Source: Heliocidaris tuberculata (Eukaryota > Echinodermata > Echinoidea > Camarodonta > Echinometridae). Taken from it: a stretch of DNA of 64,000 nucleotides. The stretch is from NCBI GenBank assembly GCA_025618425.1, contig CM046851.1, forward strand, positions 6,995,969-7,059,968. The letters are read 5' to 3'. The translations under genes were made by a program, and so were the position numbers. Under the pieces are notes generated by a model. It was not told where the DNA came from. It was given only the letters and a program-made list of their open reading frames with translations, and ran no database searches. Positions 12,241-24,419 of this stretch are shown here, piece by piece (the stretch's first letter is position 1; every line of letters starts with the position of its first letter).

Positions 12241-13831
12241 CGCTTAGTAAATAAGGAAAAGCTATATAGTGGGATACAAGATGTTTAATTATATTTTATG
12301 TTAGAAAGTGATGAATGCTGTGCTGCCATTCTGCCTAAAACATATAACCATCAAATCAAGGATCCCTATTTCTCCTTTTTCCTAGTATTTTACTGATTAT
12401 TCAATTAATCCCCCACAGTATTTTTACTGCCACGAATCGCCACATTCACTTTTTTTTGTCCTCAGCCTGAATTATGACAGTCCCACTAATAATCTGAACA
12501 TTATATCAGTATGTAATGCATACACCGGCGTAACCATATCATATAATTTATAATCACATTATATTTTATCAAATTTATAGAACATATCTATTCTTTTCTC
12601 ACTACCATGACACGCGGGGGGTGATCTAGCACTACTAGTGCTAGAGGTTGGGGGGATGTGAAAAAAAATAACCTCTTACTTTGAATTCAAGTATATGTTT
12701 AAAGAAATTATAGACATCAATTAGGTACAATATAATATTACTTTGAAATTAACTTAATTAAAATAAATGAGGGAGAGGTTTGATGTATGTTCGATACCAA
12801 CTATTCTACCTCATATAAGAAACATATGATCTGTAATTAAAATAATGAAATAAAATCGACCTCTTGAGACCCAGACGAAAGAAAATAGAAAATTGTCCGT
12901 ATGTTGTGCGATTATTCAAATACCAAGAGAAGAAATTTCACCTGAGATGAATAAAGAAATTATGTTATATGGGGAAAGAGGAATAGAGGAATACATACAA
13001 AATCACAGAAAACAACCTACAACGTGAAAAATATAATCTTTGGGAAATTGCTAACAATAAACTATTGAGGGCGCCAATGCACTTTCAAGAATAGGAGTTC
13101 ACCGATATGACTGATCTCTATGGAAATACAAAATTGAGATCAATGGTAAAATATTCATTTATCCCCTATCACTTCACTAGACTAATAAAGCAGTTCCTTT
13201 TGACTAAATGCAATTTGGAACTTCAAAGTATTACATGCAGTACAAACTTCTCACGCCACTGTATGAAATAAAAGGAAACTTGAATAATCAGTTGTGTCTA
13301 GTCGTTTATTCCCGTATCTCTACAAAATATAAATACATGTTGCAGGGCCTACAGGTTTTCTGTAATTCTCTAATATAATTGACAAATCACATCTTAAACC
13401 GTTGCATATAAGTATAAATCAGTATAATAGAAGATAAAAGTGGTGACCCATGTTTCCTTAATTTATTCGCATTCTGATTCTCTAAATGCAAGTACATGTA
13501 GAAACATTTTTATCTTCAGAACTCTCAGGATTTTATCATAAAGAACATTGAAAATATTCAGTGTATTTGTTGTAAAACTTCTTTTTATATATAAAAAACC
13601 TTATCATTTTCATGTCTATATCTTGGATGCGATTTACTTGGCTTGCTGATATAGCTGTTTATCATCTGCTTATCCCACTGATCTCCACAGAAAATTTCCG
13701 TATTTCATTCAATGTAGAATTATTCGCATTAGATGGCGCTATTCCACTTTGTTCAGGAGGAGACTATTCTGAGGAAGTCTTTTCCTAATACTTCACCCGA
13801 CTTTGAAAAAAACTCAGAAATAGAGAGGGGC

Positions 13832-14531
13832 AACCGCGTAGCCAGGATTTAATTTTAGGGGGCGGTTGTGAGCACTTGCCGATGAGCACGCGAAGCGTGC
13901 ACCTCAGGGGTGGGTGCAGGGAGGGGGGGGGGGGGGAGTTTCCCCCCTCCCACGCGAAAGCTTTGACCTTTCAGCAAATTTGAGAGAAAGATAACGGCTC
14001 GTAGCACCTTTTTTTAGGCGGAAAGTTAGTTTGACGCCGTGATTGCTTTTCAGTTATTTGGACGCAATACTGTACTGTATGTAACGATGGGCGCAGGGAG
14101 GTGGGGGGGAGTTTCCTCCTTTCCGCGCAAAGCACGAAAACGTTGACGTTCTGGCAAATTTGAGAGAAAGATAACGGCTCGTGTAGCACCCTTTTTAGGC
14201 GAAAAGTTAGTTCGATGCCCCGACTGCTTTTCAATTATTTGGACGCAATACTGCACTGTATGTAACAGGGGTGGGCGCAGGGATCAAGGGGGGAGTTTCC
14301 CCCTTGCCGCGTGAAAGCTTTGACGTTCTGGTAAATTTGAGAGAAAGATAAAGGGGGGAAACTTTGCCGTTTTAGCAAATTTTGAGAGAAAGATAACTGC
14401 TCGTAGCAACTTTTTAGGCTTTTTTTTTCTCACTTCCCCCCGCTTTTTCGCCCTCGCTTTTTTTTTTCCTTTTTTTTTTAGTAGGCGTTTGGGGGGCGAC
14501 TGCCCCCACCGCCCCCTGGCTACGCGCCTGG
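13832..14531. mobile_element. TIR element enclosing a ~182-bp tandem array
   Basis: Left end ACCGCGTAGCCAGG and right end CCTGGCTACGCGCCTGG are inverted, each next to a G/C run with GGGGGCGG. Inside, a unit of about 180-184 bp repeats (starts near 13911, 14090 and 14274, then a short fourth). Each unit contains AAATTTGAGAGAAAGATAA and GGACGCAATACTG. Confidence 0.85.
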
Positions 14532-14717
14532 AGAAGGGGAAGGATAATATTGCAGAAATTACACCTTAATCTTTTATTTTTTGCTCTCTTCCTCTTTCTC
14601 TTTGTTATACTTTTTATACTCCCTTCTCCCTGTCTGTCATTTCTTATAACATGTATTTTAATTGCTCTTTCTCTCCCCTCTATTCCTCCAAAACCCATCT
14701 TTCTATTATTTTTTTAT

Positions 14718-14719
<2 letters not shown>

Positions 14720-14749
<30 letters not shown>

Positions 14750-14805
14750 CTCCTCCCCCCCCCCCCCCCCCCCTCTCGCTCTCTCTCTCTATCTTTCTCT
14801 TACTC
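14720..14805. repeat. (CT)n / poly-C tract
   Basis: CT run, then about 19 C, then CT again. Confidence 0.95.
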
Positions 14806-15321
14806 CCCTCACATACTTTTTTCTATTCATCTCTCTAACTCAATCTCTACCTCAATCTCTACAAATACTAAATGAAAATTAGTCTCATTATCACTTCATA
14901 CTCTTTTCTGATGTACGACTTTACCATGCCTTCGGGAACATAATTTGTTTATCTATAATAGTATAGAAGTGAAGAATATTAAATATTTCAAAACATAGGT
15001 GTGATGTAGGTATGGAACTTCAATCATTTTTAACCAAAATGCAGGTGCCTTATTTCTGTATAGCAATTTAAACTAAAGAGCATTTTATGACATCTTAAAT
15101 TTTACAGGTAATTAAATTGTGAAGAAAATAATCCATGACATAAAGTAATTCAATTACAATTCTCATTTTAGCATTTATTGTGTATAACTCGAAGGATCTT
15201 CAAAATCATAGAAATTTTAGAAATAATGGATTTTTCATTGCACATTTGAAAAAAGGCCCACAGAAATATTGGAAATTAAACTGTTATCCTTGTCCTAAGC
15301 CTACATGATTTCAATTCTTCC

Positions 15322-15654
15322 TTAAAAAGTACCAATCACCAAAAACTATTATACTCTGTATGTTAGAGGTACAATGTCACTATACTACATGTACATTCAA
15401 AATATGAACTTCAAATGTTGATTCTATAAAGAGATATTGCAAGTTGAAACGCACTCTCAATATACAACGACTTGTGAGGAGACGAGGCGACGCACCCATA
15501 CGTGCTCGTATAGAATATGGGCCTGCGAGGAACCTTTATTTTTCTCATACTACTTAACCGTTAACCTATAGAAGCCCAAGTAAAATGTTCTAAGGTTAAT
15601 TTCATACATACTAGCTGTACACAAATTATTTTTTAGGGGATTGGTACATATTAA
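15322..15654. mobile_element. TTAA-flanked MITE, copy 1 (piggyBac-like)
   Basis: Ends AAGTACCAATCACC and GGGGATTGGTACATA are inverted and both abut TTAA. The interior (CTCTGTATGTTAGAGGT; TCTATAAAGAGATATTGCA; CTAGCTGTACACAA) matches the copy at 37956-38346. The TTAA flank suggests piggyBac mobilisation (inference). Confidence 0.85.
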
Positions 15655-15655
15655 A

Positions 15656-15866
15656 GGCTCGTTCACATATGATGCGGGAAAACTTGATTTTTTTAAACGT
15701 GTAAATGAATGTCGAGTGGGGAGCGAATAAAGTATCTGCCTGCAACGAAGGTCTTATGCATACTCACTTATCTGCATGTTATAAGATGCAAAAATGTAAA
15801 GTGCATTAAGCAAATTGCACTTTAGAAAAAAAACCTGCCTTTCACCGCATCACATGTGAACAATCC
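15656..15866. mobile_element. 211-bp MITE abutting the TTAA element
   Basis: Left GGCTCGTTCACATATGATGC and right (reverse complement) GGATTGTTCACATGTGATGC form a TIR of about 22 bp. It starts one base after the previous element's TTAA. Confidence 0.75.
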
Positions 15867-15992
15867 TTTAGATGGAAAATGTTCTTATAATCTCCTTATG
15901 CTTCTATATCAACAATGTCACAACTATTCGTTGAGTATTCTTTATAAACATGGAATGTTGCCTCTTGAGCATGCGGTCAGTTCATCAAACTA

Positions 15993-16165
15993 CAGTGGAA
16001 CCTCGTTATAACAAACTCCTTGGGACCAAGGAAATTACCTCTTTATATCAAAACCTTGTTATATCAGGGCTAAAAAACAACAGAATACAAAGAAGTGGGA
16101 CTGGCAAAATTACCTTGTTATAACGAGTTTGTTGTAACAGTGTTCTTTATAACGAGGTTCTACTG
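15993..16165. mobile_element. 173-bp Tigger/pogo-like MITE
   Basis: TIR CAGTGGAACCTCGTTATAA on the left and CAGTAGAACCTCGTTATAA (reverse complement) on the right, with TA at the left edge. CAGT-GAACCTCG termini are typical of pogo/Tigger elements. Confidence 0.8.
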
Positions 16166-16358
16166 CATTCGTAACAGCTAAATACACGTACAATCCACAA
16201 TATAGCAGCCAATGAGTAACTCTTGAATAAAAGCGGAATATTATTATTATTATTATTATCATTATTATGCTCATGTCTGAAAAGTACTTTTTTGTTTACA
16301 GGAGCTCTTTTTGGCTTTGGAGATGTAAAGTGCTATTTTCTCAGTGATTTTTATGTTC

Positions 16359-16364
16359 TTTATT
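16359..16364 (-). terminator. Candidate ANAPC16 poly(A) signal
   Basis: AATAAA on the minus strand (TTTATT on plus), about 790 bases past the stop codon. It is the first canonical hexamer I noticed there. The interval 16365-17150 would be the 3' UTR. Assignment by position only. Confidence 0.35.
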
Positions 16365-17150
16365 GTTTTACCAGAACTAAATCGGTCACCACTCCCATGT
16401 AATTTTTATGCTGATCGCTCTCTACCCACCTACTGAGTGAGAAGAAGAAAATACTATGGTAAAGACAAGTACCAAAGAAGACAGATCACAGCATTGCACT
16501 TTTAAATCAGAAAATTACTGGCAACTCTTCTAGAGTAAGCAAAGGAATCTTGTTGCATTACATGCACATACTCATTACCCCCCCCCCCCCCCAACCTGGA
16601 CCTACGTTCACACAACCCTACCATGGTAAAAATAACTTTCCTATCACTATAATACAAGTTACCTAACTCTTCTAACTCTCCTCTCTACTAATTGACATTT
16701 TGCTCTTTATAAGAGGGAAAAGAATTGCTTTGCTCCCTTCCCAAAAGACCCTCCCCCACTTCCCTCCCTACTCATCCCACTCCAGAAATCACATTTTAAA
16801 ATGTCCAAACCCTCCAAGGGCAGCCGTTTCTGACTCGACCAGTTCAAATATCTCATGGGTTTTCATCCAGCAAAGAAACGGACTTACAGAAATCACCTGC
16901 AAGCCAGCAGAATTACAAGAAGCAGATCTTCTTGAGCATGCCACGCCACGAAACAGGCAGAATAGGCACTGGTGGTGGCAGGTTACCCTTTTTTTTCCTC
17001 TTGCTCATAGTGACAAACATCTTTCTTTGCATTTCTGGCACAGTACTTCAATGGCTTTCCTCACACCCATCGAAGGAGAAAGGTGATGACCTTCAATCAC
17101 CTCAAGGTCATGATCATCAATGACATTCTCAATGACATCATTAAAGACAC

Positions 17151-17257
17151 TCATTTCTCCAGGCCGATCAGCTCCTCTGGTCTCTTGTACTTCCAGTCTG
17201 TCTCTGATAGCCAAACCATCTTTTTCCTGAGGTCATTCAGTCTCTGCTCATTGACCT
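17151..17257 (-). CDS. ANAPC16: ANAPC16 terminal coding exon
   Basis: Acceptor tatttgcag|AG. Encodes EVNEQRLNDLRKKMVWL, then SETDWKYKRPEELIGLEK, then TGA at 17153-17151. This is the most diagnostic part of the protein: the W-[RK]-[FY]-K-x-x-E-x-L-[IL]-G pattern is the C-terminal signature of APC16. Confidence 0.78.
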
Positions 17258-20212
17258 CTGCAAATACATAAGTATGGTTAATAAAAGAGGTAAATATTAT
17301 ACTTGAACCTGATTGTCTAAACAATTACTGCTTTTAGAATCAGTACTTTTCTTCTTTGACAGTACCGATAAAATGGGATTGAATCTTTAAATAATTTTAC
17401 AGGTTGTTACAGGTTACACATAGCTATAAAAAATTAAAAATAATAGATCTACTTCATGTGAAAATGAAAACTGTATACAATTATCTACCAAATTTTATGC
17501 TGGTCCAGGTTTCCTTTTGATATTAATACACAATATTTATCTTTTCACAGTGATGATTATTTAGTTTATTAAAAACTTATAAAATAAATACTATAATTCA
17601 TGCGCAATTCAAGTTACTACAGGAGCTGATTTTCAATAATGTTTTGCGACATTAAAATATGATTTTCATTCTACCATTGCAAGATTTTTTTTTTAAAGGA
17701 AAGAAAGAAATCATGAAATCCAAGAGTAAAACCTTGCCTACCCTAGATTCTTCTACATTTGGGAATAAATTTTTAGTTCAGTATATCTAACCTTTCTGGA
17801 GATTTTTCACACAGTTCTCTGTCAGCTGCTCAACTTCCATTTTATCCAGCTGCAGATCTACAAATAAAAAGAATAGAAATATTAGAGTAGCCTTTTTGGC
17901 ATTATTGTGCCTTCGTACACCCTATGTGTTCGTACGCCGTACGCTGTAAATAACACTAACACATTATTGGTGGTGTGACCAAATTTCGTGCACAGGGCAA
18001 TATCTCATAAACTAGAAAAGATTTCAAAAATCTGATAGCACCATTGGATAAAGGAAGCTAAAATTGTGTACGAAAGCAGATTAGCCCCACCTTTTTTTCA
18101 TTTCTAAGGCAATATCATGAAACAGGAAATCAGCATTCACTCATCTCCACACGGTAGCGCTTCGTTCCTATTTCCATCAAACGCACTGGTGTCCTCTCAC
18201 TTTCTCCCTCCATAGACCTCACAGGAGTGCACTTATACATGTACACATACAAGCTTATAAGCTTGTACTCCACAATAGCTTTTACGGGTGAATAGTGAAT
18301 AGGCTTCAATAGGTTTTGTGTGTGTTAGCTGGCCATGATCCATTCTAGATTATTCATACATAAGAGGAAAATTATTTATTTAAAATTTCACTTTCAACTC
18401 TGAAACTTCAAATTTGTAGCATAGTAAGAGTTGAAGAGTCCCTGAATCAGCTCAGGTAATCTAGCAAATTTAAGAAAAAAAAAATCTTGCTTAGAGCAAT
18501 TTTATTGTCTGTTTTTGACCACTGCAACAGTGAATGTTTGCATGAGTGTGTAGATCATGTAGATCTACATGCACTAGATCACTCATAGGCCCTTGCCTAT
18601 GTGGGACTGTGTCCGACATTCACTGTTGCAGCAATCCAAAACAGACAACAAAATTGCTCTGAGCAAGATTTAATTTTCTTAAATTTGCTAGATTACCTGA
18701 TTCAGGGACTCCTTAACTCTTAGTAGGGTGTCTGAAGTCACACTGAAAAGTGTCAGCTTAAAAACATGCTGATTCAGGGCAGCCTTTTTTCAGGGGGAAA
18801 AATGGCACAATTTTGGGGGCAAATTCATCCTGTTATTAAAATGTGATCTGAATTAATTTTTATCTCATAATTGAAATGTATGGAAAGAGAAAATTGTGGC
18901 CATTCTTTTTGACACTAAGGACAAGTTCTTAGGCTTACTAGAAAATTAAAATAATAGATAAATTGCAAATTCTTATATTTGTGTGTATTCAGATTGCCAT
19001 TTCCCCATGCATTTCCTATAGGAAAGAAATTTCTGTTTTACACAAATTTTGTCACTTTTTCACAATTTTGCTCTGTGATCTGATATTCAAACCTTGAAAA
19101 AATTCATACCATCAGAAAGATTGTAAAATTTCCTATCTGGTCATGTGAAGGACAAGTTTTTGACATTATGCACTCGTGTGTCTGAACCACTCAGCCCCAC
19201 TTGAAACTATGCAGCTGCAACCTGCTGTAATATATCCAGCCAAAATATCAGATCAAAATAGTGAAACTCAAAATATTACTTACCAGCAAGTTGTCTGTGA
19301 AAGTCCCTCTTGTTTGGTGACCAGCTAAACCAATGATTCAGGGAATGTGGAATATTAAGCATCAAATTTTGTGTTCATTCTATTTTTCTGTTGAGAATGA
19401 TTGATCCTTCTGTACTGCTGCCCTCTCTGTGTGGAGAGAGGAAATCTGCATTTGTTTACTGTGGCTGGCAGTAGTACAGCAGTAGAGGGCTGCCCTTATG
19501 TGTTTTCACCATTACCATATTGGTTTGGGAGGACAAGGTTATATTATAACCTTGTTCATTGGATAAGTGACATTATGTAAGTATAAAGTCGTAACAGGTC
19601 TCGGAAGATCAAAATTTGCATTTGTGTGTGTCCCATTTCTTAACTACATAGCCTATGGCAGGAAAAAGCTGAAAAATGGTCTGATTTCATTCTCTTATTT
19701 TGCAGTAATTAACTGGAATTTTTCATGAAATATCATATTTCTGTCACTTTGATGGTTATTGATACACACAAAAGTTATGAACTTTGAAGCCTATTCACCC
19801 ATAAAAGCTAAAGTAAAGTATCATGAAGTCGAGTACAAAAAAGATAAGCTTGTAATAACTATGTATGCACACAATCACAAATGAGTGATTTCCAATTTCA
19901 CAGTAAGAATAACCAAAAATATTTCATGCTCAATCGTAAGGGTCCCAATCACACTTTTAAGTTTCGGAGTGGCCGGTGCTCCCATGTCCACACATAATTT
20001 TGAGCATGCGGGACTATTATTACACGATAACTGGGCAAAAAACTTAGCTTTATTTCAAGAACAAGAAATGAAAATAACTTACCAGCAGATTGAGTGTCTT
20101 CTATAGCAGCCGGTGATCGAAACAGGGCTTTTCTTGGACTTGAAGTCGCCATCCAGGGCCTTCCTGATCCAGGATTACTTGTCGATGTCGAAGGCCGGTT
20201 GAAAGAAGCCAT
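17151..20212 (-). CDS. ANAPC16: Anaphase-promoting complex subunit 16 (three-exon model)
   Basis: Spliced minus-strand gene with coding exons 20083-20212, 17792-17857 and 17151-17257. They join in frame to 303 nt (100 residues plus stop); human APC16 has 110. APC16 is a small core subunit of the APC/C, the E3 ubiquitin ligase that drives mitotic exit. Seen: a Ser/Pro-rich N-terminus, PRKALF at residues 26-31, a charged helical middle and a C-terminus with SETDWKYK then EELIGL. From memory, human APC16 has PRKALF and DEWRFKPIEQLLGF at the same places, and the spacing between blocks is 56 residues here against 58. The start ATG at 20212-20210 has G at -3 and G at +4. Introns have GT-AG ends (donors gtaagtt and gttagat; acceptors after TTTATTTGTAG and TATTTGCAG). 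No other family fits both blocks. The middle region is divergent, so a homology search is needed for certainty. Confidence 0.75.
17792..17857 (-). CDS. ANAPC16: ANAPC16 exon 2 of the main model
   Basis: Sixty-six bases encode the start of the predicted helix (LQLDKMEVEQLTENC and on), with donor AAAG|gttaga. The first AG after a long pyrimidine tract is the TAG at 17860-17858. A second acceptor (ctgcag) lies 8 bases further in, giving an exon start at 17849. Exon 1 joined to 17857 keeps the frame; exon 1 joined to 17849 does not. Confidence 0.72.
18224..19880. mobile_element. ~1.65-kb long-TIR element in the ANAPC16 intron
   Basis: Left arm at 18235-18325 (ACAAGCTTAT, TTGTACTC, GGGTGAATAG, GGCTTCAAT) recurs inverted at 19780-19870. 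Inside, a hairpin has arms at about 18425-18545 and 18613-18725 (CCCTGAATCAG, CTAGCAAATTTAAG, CAACAGTGAATGT). Related partial copies lie at 26266-26400 and 26805-27130. Confidence 0.7.
19284..19324 (-). CDS. ANAPC16: Possible 41-nt cassette exon of ANAPC16
   Basis: Forty-one bases sit between a weak acceptor (ggtttag) and a strong donor (gtaagtaat). If included after exon 1 and joined to the inner acceptor of the next exon (start 17849), the frame stays open and adds a net 11 residues, giving 111 in total. It lies between the two arms of a repeat element. It may be an exonised repeat segment or chance; the human spacing fits the version without it better. Confidence 0.3.
20083..20212 (-). CDS. 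ANAPC16: ANAPC16 exon 1 (coding part)
   Basis: Codes residues 1-43, from MASFNRPSTS to IEDTQSA, and ends with one base of the next codon (phase 1). The donor is CTG|gtaagtt. The frame stays open upstream for a few codons without another ATG, which supports 20212 as the start. The region upstream (20213-20290) has several CpGs and no TATA box. Confidence 0.75.
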
Positions 20213-20400
20213 TACATTTCCGGTTCCATACACTCGTACGGGCGCGCAACTGAAATTATCGACTAATCATGAACTTAGTCGGCAGGTCTGTATGCTAATG
20301 AGCAAACAAGCAGGATTCATCCAGATCCTCTCGTGGTCAAATCTTTCATCCTGTAAAATCTCATGAATCGTGAGATTTTCTTTCTGGACCAAATTAACCA
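20213..20400 (-). promoter_or_regulatory. Probable ANAPC16 promoter / 5' UTR region
   Basis: Immediately upstream of the ANAPC16 start. It contains several CpGs in an otherwise AT-rich, CpG-poor neighbourhood and, on the minus strand, an octamer-like ATTAGCAT. No TATA box is evident. Inferred from position. Confidence 0.3.
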
Positions 20401-20706
20401 CTTTATAATCAAGTGAAGTTCTTGATTATTATACAATTGGAAAGGGCAAATGTCACACTTTTATATTTGTTCATTCTTTTTTATCACAGATTGGGAGAAA
20501 TAAGTGGAATTTAGGGAGAAAAAGTTGCTTCAAAACACATTTTTTGTTCTCTCACTTCTTTTGATCATTGTGAAAAACTTTTTATTTTGAGCCCAAATAA
20601 AATTTATACCATAGTAAAGCTGAAAATCTATACTTTCTCAAAATGTCATTCATAATATGGGGCACCTTTTAATCGGGTCAAGAATGACAAGAACACACTT
20701 GGCAAG

Positions 20707-20785
20707 GGCGGATCCAGGTTTTAAAAAAAGGGGGGGGTCCAAAGGGTGAGAAGTTATCATTCTGGCAAACGCAAGCGCCTCTATA

Positions 20786-20830
<45 letters not shown>

Positions 20831-23361
20831 TATTGCCTGTTTGACTATTTTAATGTTGAAATATAGTTGGGCGCGCGGAGCGCGCCACAAAAATTTGATA
20901 ATACGAGCCTGAAAATGTCTTAGTTTGTACTGAAATTACATTTAATCTATTAATATTACATGGAATTATTGTTTATTTGAGATGGAAAATACATATATAA
21001 TGATTGCAAATTACCATCTTTTATCAAAAAGTGCGGGTATATTTGTACAGGCCATCCCCCCCCCCCCCCCCCCCCGTACATCAGAACTGGGAGGGGGGTT
21101 AATGCATACCCCCATCCCCTCCGGGATTTGCGCCATTGGACTGTATTAATATATATATGTATATATTTTTTTTTTTAAAGTTTTCCCAGATTTTCCAGTC
21201 TGCATTGCTGTGCAGGACCTCAGATGGCATGTGGCATCAACACAAACAGTCCAGTGAGACAAATAAGAATAAAATCTGGAGATTTATTACTTGAGATTGG
21301 TTCTTCAATGTTGAAGTACTATGTTGATAACCTAGGAATTGGGTGTGCGCATGCTGTACAAACACACTTAGTAAATTTTAGTGATACATGTACACATTTT
21401 ACAGCAATGAAGAATTATTCACTAAATATCATCTATATTATCTCCTCCCATCCCTGAGATAACAATTCGCAAGTGTTTACATCATCACGAGTTATAAATC
21501 ACAAATCACGAAAGAACACAAAAAAGGGAAAGTTCCTTAGATTCAGGAGTTCACAATCAAGGCCGATCAACAACAGTACCAATACCAGTTTTGCTGAAAA
21601 TTCACAGGATTTAACAATCAACCACAGCATCTACTCCTTAGGCAAAATAAATAAGTTTTGTATCACAAAACTAGTCATGGTGCAATGTATCAGATTCAAG
21701 CGTTCCCAATCAACAACAAGAAAAAATATATCAAAAGTCCTCGGAGAAAACAAACCTCCTCCCCCCCCCCCCCCCCCCGAGCACCTGTCATTACCTTTGA
21801 ATTTCGTGACTTTGACCTTTTTGTTGACTCTGACAGACCTTTGACCTTTTGTGTGACTTTAAGTCTTGACCTTCACAACTTTAACCTTTATATGGACACA
21901 TGAAGTTCACTTCTTGCGATGTACAACCATAGGGTAGGTGTAGGGAATACCAGACCCTTAAGCACGTTTGCATAATTTGCATAAACATGAACACAGACAC
22001 ACACTAGTATAAGGTTTACCAATGCTTTCAGCAACTCTTTTTATTTCTCAGGGTACCGAAATAATGACAAAAATTTGTTTACCTAATGAAATAATCTCCT
22101 TAATGACGTCATAGGTAAATGGTCCATTATTCCCTACCCATGAAAGTAATACGAGACCGCTACATTTTCAACCGAAATCTCAAATATTTGTTGAGGAAAA
22201 TGATATTTCGTTGGAAATGTAAATACCAATAAAGAATTGTTTTTTGGAGAGTATGTTTTGGTTTCATCAAAATCTGTTGCAATTTTAACCAAAAATTTTA
22301 TAGCATTTATCATCGGATAAATTTAATTACCATTTAAACGGCATTCAACATGTTCAATGTGCCGTTACTTTTGCCTCCGGCAACTTTACATTTTGTTGTT
22401 GATGATTTTAAGTACATCAATACTGAACAATTGACAATGATAATTTTAAAGATTACAGAGAGTTGTAAAATGACCTTGAAATACGTCTTAAAAAGAAAGA
22501 TGTAAAATGACGTTAAAACAACTTAACACATCCAACCAAACTCTAGTAATCTCATAATGCAGTGCAAAAAGGTGAAAATTTTCTTCATGCAGGTTTGAAT
22601 TTGTTGAAATTTACTGTTGTTTAATGTTTAATTTGATTAGATGAAATAACAGGATGCATGTAATTTCATGATGAGTCAAAAATTTCCATTTCATGACCTT
22701 AAGGCTTTTAAAATTTCAGATCTAAATTCAGCGTGTACCAACAAATATTGCTTAATTGCCTGGATATTTCTTTATCGCCAATATTCTGAATATTATTTGA
22801 TATTTTCTTTCAGTTTCATAAACATAAAAAAACCCCAGCAGCAAGCTTACACATATTTATCAATACACAGTGCACACATTAATTATGCATAACATTAGTC
22901 GCCATATTGGTGGTCTTGTATTACCTACACAAATTGATTGGATGTCCTCATTGAGGTTCACTCTACGCACTCTACACTGTGCACAATGGTCAATTGACCA
23001 GTACAATAGTTCACCAACTTCATAATAATGTTATTAATACCATTTTTATAGCACACCTCTTTATAAGTTTAACACACCACTATACGTTCCTTGAAAAACC
23101 AGTATTTATATCTACCGAAATTTTGAGCACGACAAACTCTTATCTTAGGAGATTGGTGAATATGGACTTGTTGATGAAAAGTTTACTGACAAAGTAAGCA
23201 GAAATGGTAACAGTGTACCTATATGGCGCTAGAGCAATATTTTATTCCAAAGCCAGGGCAGACAGGACAGTTTTCTTCTGAAAAAAAAAACAAAAAAACA
23301 AAAACCGGCGCCAAAAAGGGGGGGGGGGTCCGGACCCCCGCGACCCCCCTCTGGATCCGCC
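20707..23361. mobile_element. Possible element bounded by inverted GGCGGATCCAG ends
   Basis: GGCGGATCCAGG at 20707 and CTGGATCCGCC at 23351-23361 are inverted and both adjoin G/C runs with GGGGGTCC. The interior is AT-rich with C runs and no long coding region. No clear target-site duplication, so these may be two solo ends. Confidence 0.35.
20789..20832. repeat. (AT)n microsatellite
   Basis: About 20 AT units. Confidence 0.95.
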
Positions 23362-23699
23362 TATGCTTGGAAGCACCAAGGTACAGGACGAGATTTCTTG
23401 ATTTTCTGAAAAGCTCCAAATCCAGTCTTCTGATTGGCTGAACATGCTGAATAAGGCCAAAAACAAGCCAGCGCGGAGCATAATCCCGGAAATACTGATT
23501 GTTGTTGTTGTTTAATTATTGTCGGCGCGGCGCTCATTGATATAAGAATACATGTATAGATATACGCCTTTTACTTTTATTATTATTATTATTATTATAA
23601 ATTTGACACATTTCAGCATCTGTGGTTTATGCTCTTTATAAATTTTGTACATAACTTTTTAATTGCTCTTATAGTTTCAATATATTCTGGGAGCCTGTC

Positions 23700-24130
23700 C
23701 CGAAATAGTCACCCCATTTTACCCATTAAGATTTGACCCCGTAAAGTTACTTAGACCATCTATAAGTCATTGACAAAAAGGTTGTCAACCTGAACGTAGC
23801 CGCCGGGTTTAGCCCCCACAGCCCCAAAAAGAGACCCCAAAGTCGGGTCGATTTCAGTTCACCCCATCTCCACTTTTTCAGTAGGAAGAATTATGACTGG
23901 ACATTACAAAACACAAAAAACTGACAAAATTTCCGTCGGGATTGGGTGTCAGACGGCCCCTAAAAAATTTTCCCTATGAAGCCAAGGTACCAAATTTTGT
24001 GAGAAGGAAGAGCTATGGATGTACATTCCAAAAATATAAAAACTTACAAAATTGTACCCTGGGAAGGGGGTGTCAGACCCCCTGAAATGAAAACCCTAAA
24101 GTGCCCTTCGACAACGCTTTGCACCAGACA
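23700..24130. repeat. Degenerate two-unit tandem repeat (~122 bp)
   Basis: AGGAAGAATTATGACTGGACA (23883) and AGGAAGAGCTATGGATGTACA (24005) start similar units that end GGGTGTCAGACGGCCCC and GGGTGTCAGACCCCCTG. Confidence 0.6.
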
Positions 24131-24419
24131 ATGCTCTGCATGCATGTAAAGAAAAACCATTTTCTCACCTTCGGACTATGATAATTCAAAATCGTTCTAT
24201 TCAATTCACTTTAAATTTTCATAACATAATTTTGAGTATAATAATCTTCTTGCGGTGCAATTTGGCGTTAATTGGTCTTTTGATTAATAAGTTATTAAAT
24301 TGTGAAAAATGTATTGCTTTCTCAAAAGTATAAAATAAGAAAGACAAAAGAAGCTATCCCAAGAAGAAAATAAGAGAAAAGCAATGAGAACTGATGTCCC
24401 AATTTATTTCCTCTCACCC

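Noticed and set aside
16700..17086. 128-codon plus-strand frame
   Set aside because: Antisense to the ANAPC16 3' UTR; no domain recognised.
17005..17214. 69-codon minus-strand frame with acidic His-rich region
   Set aside because: Overlaps the last ANAPC16 exon in the wrong frame; the exon's own frame stops at 17151.
20707..23361. Autonomous transposon
   Set aside because: Inverted GGCGGATCCAG ends exist but no transposase or other long coding region lies between them and no target duplication is clear.
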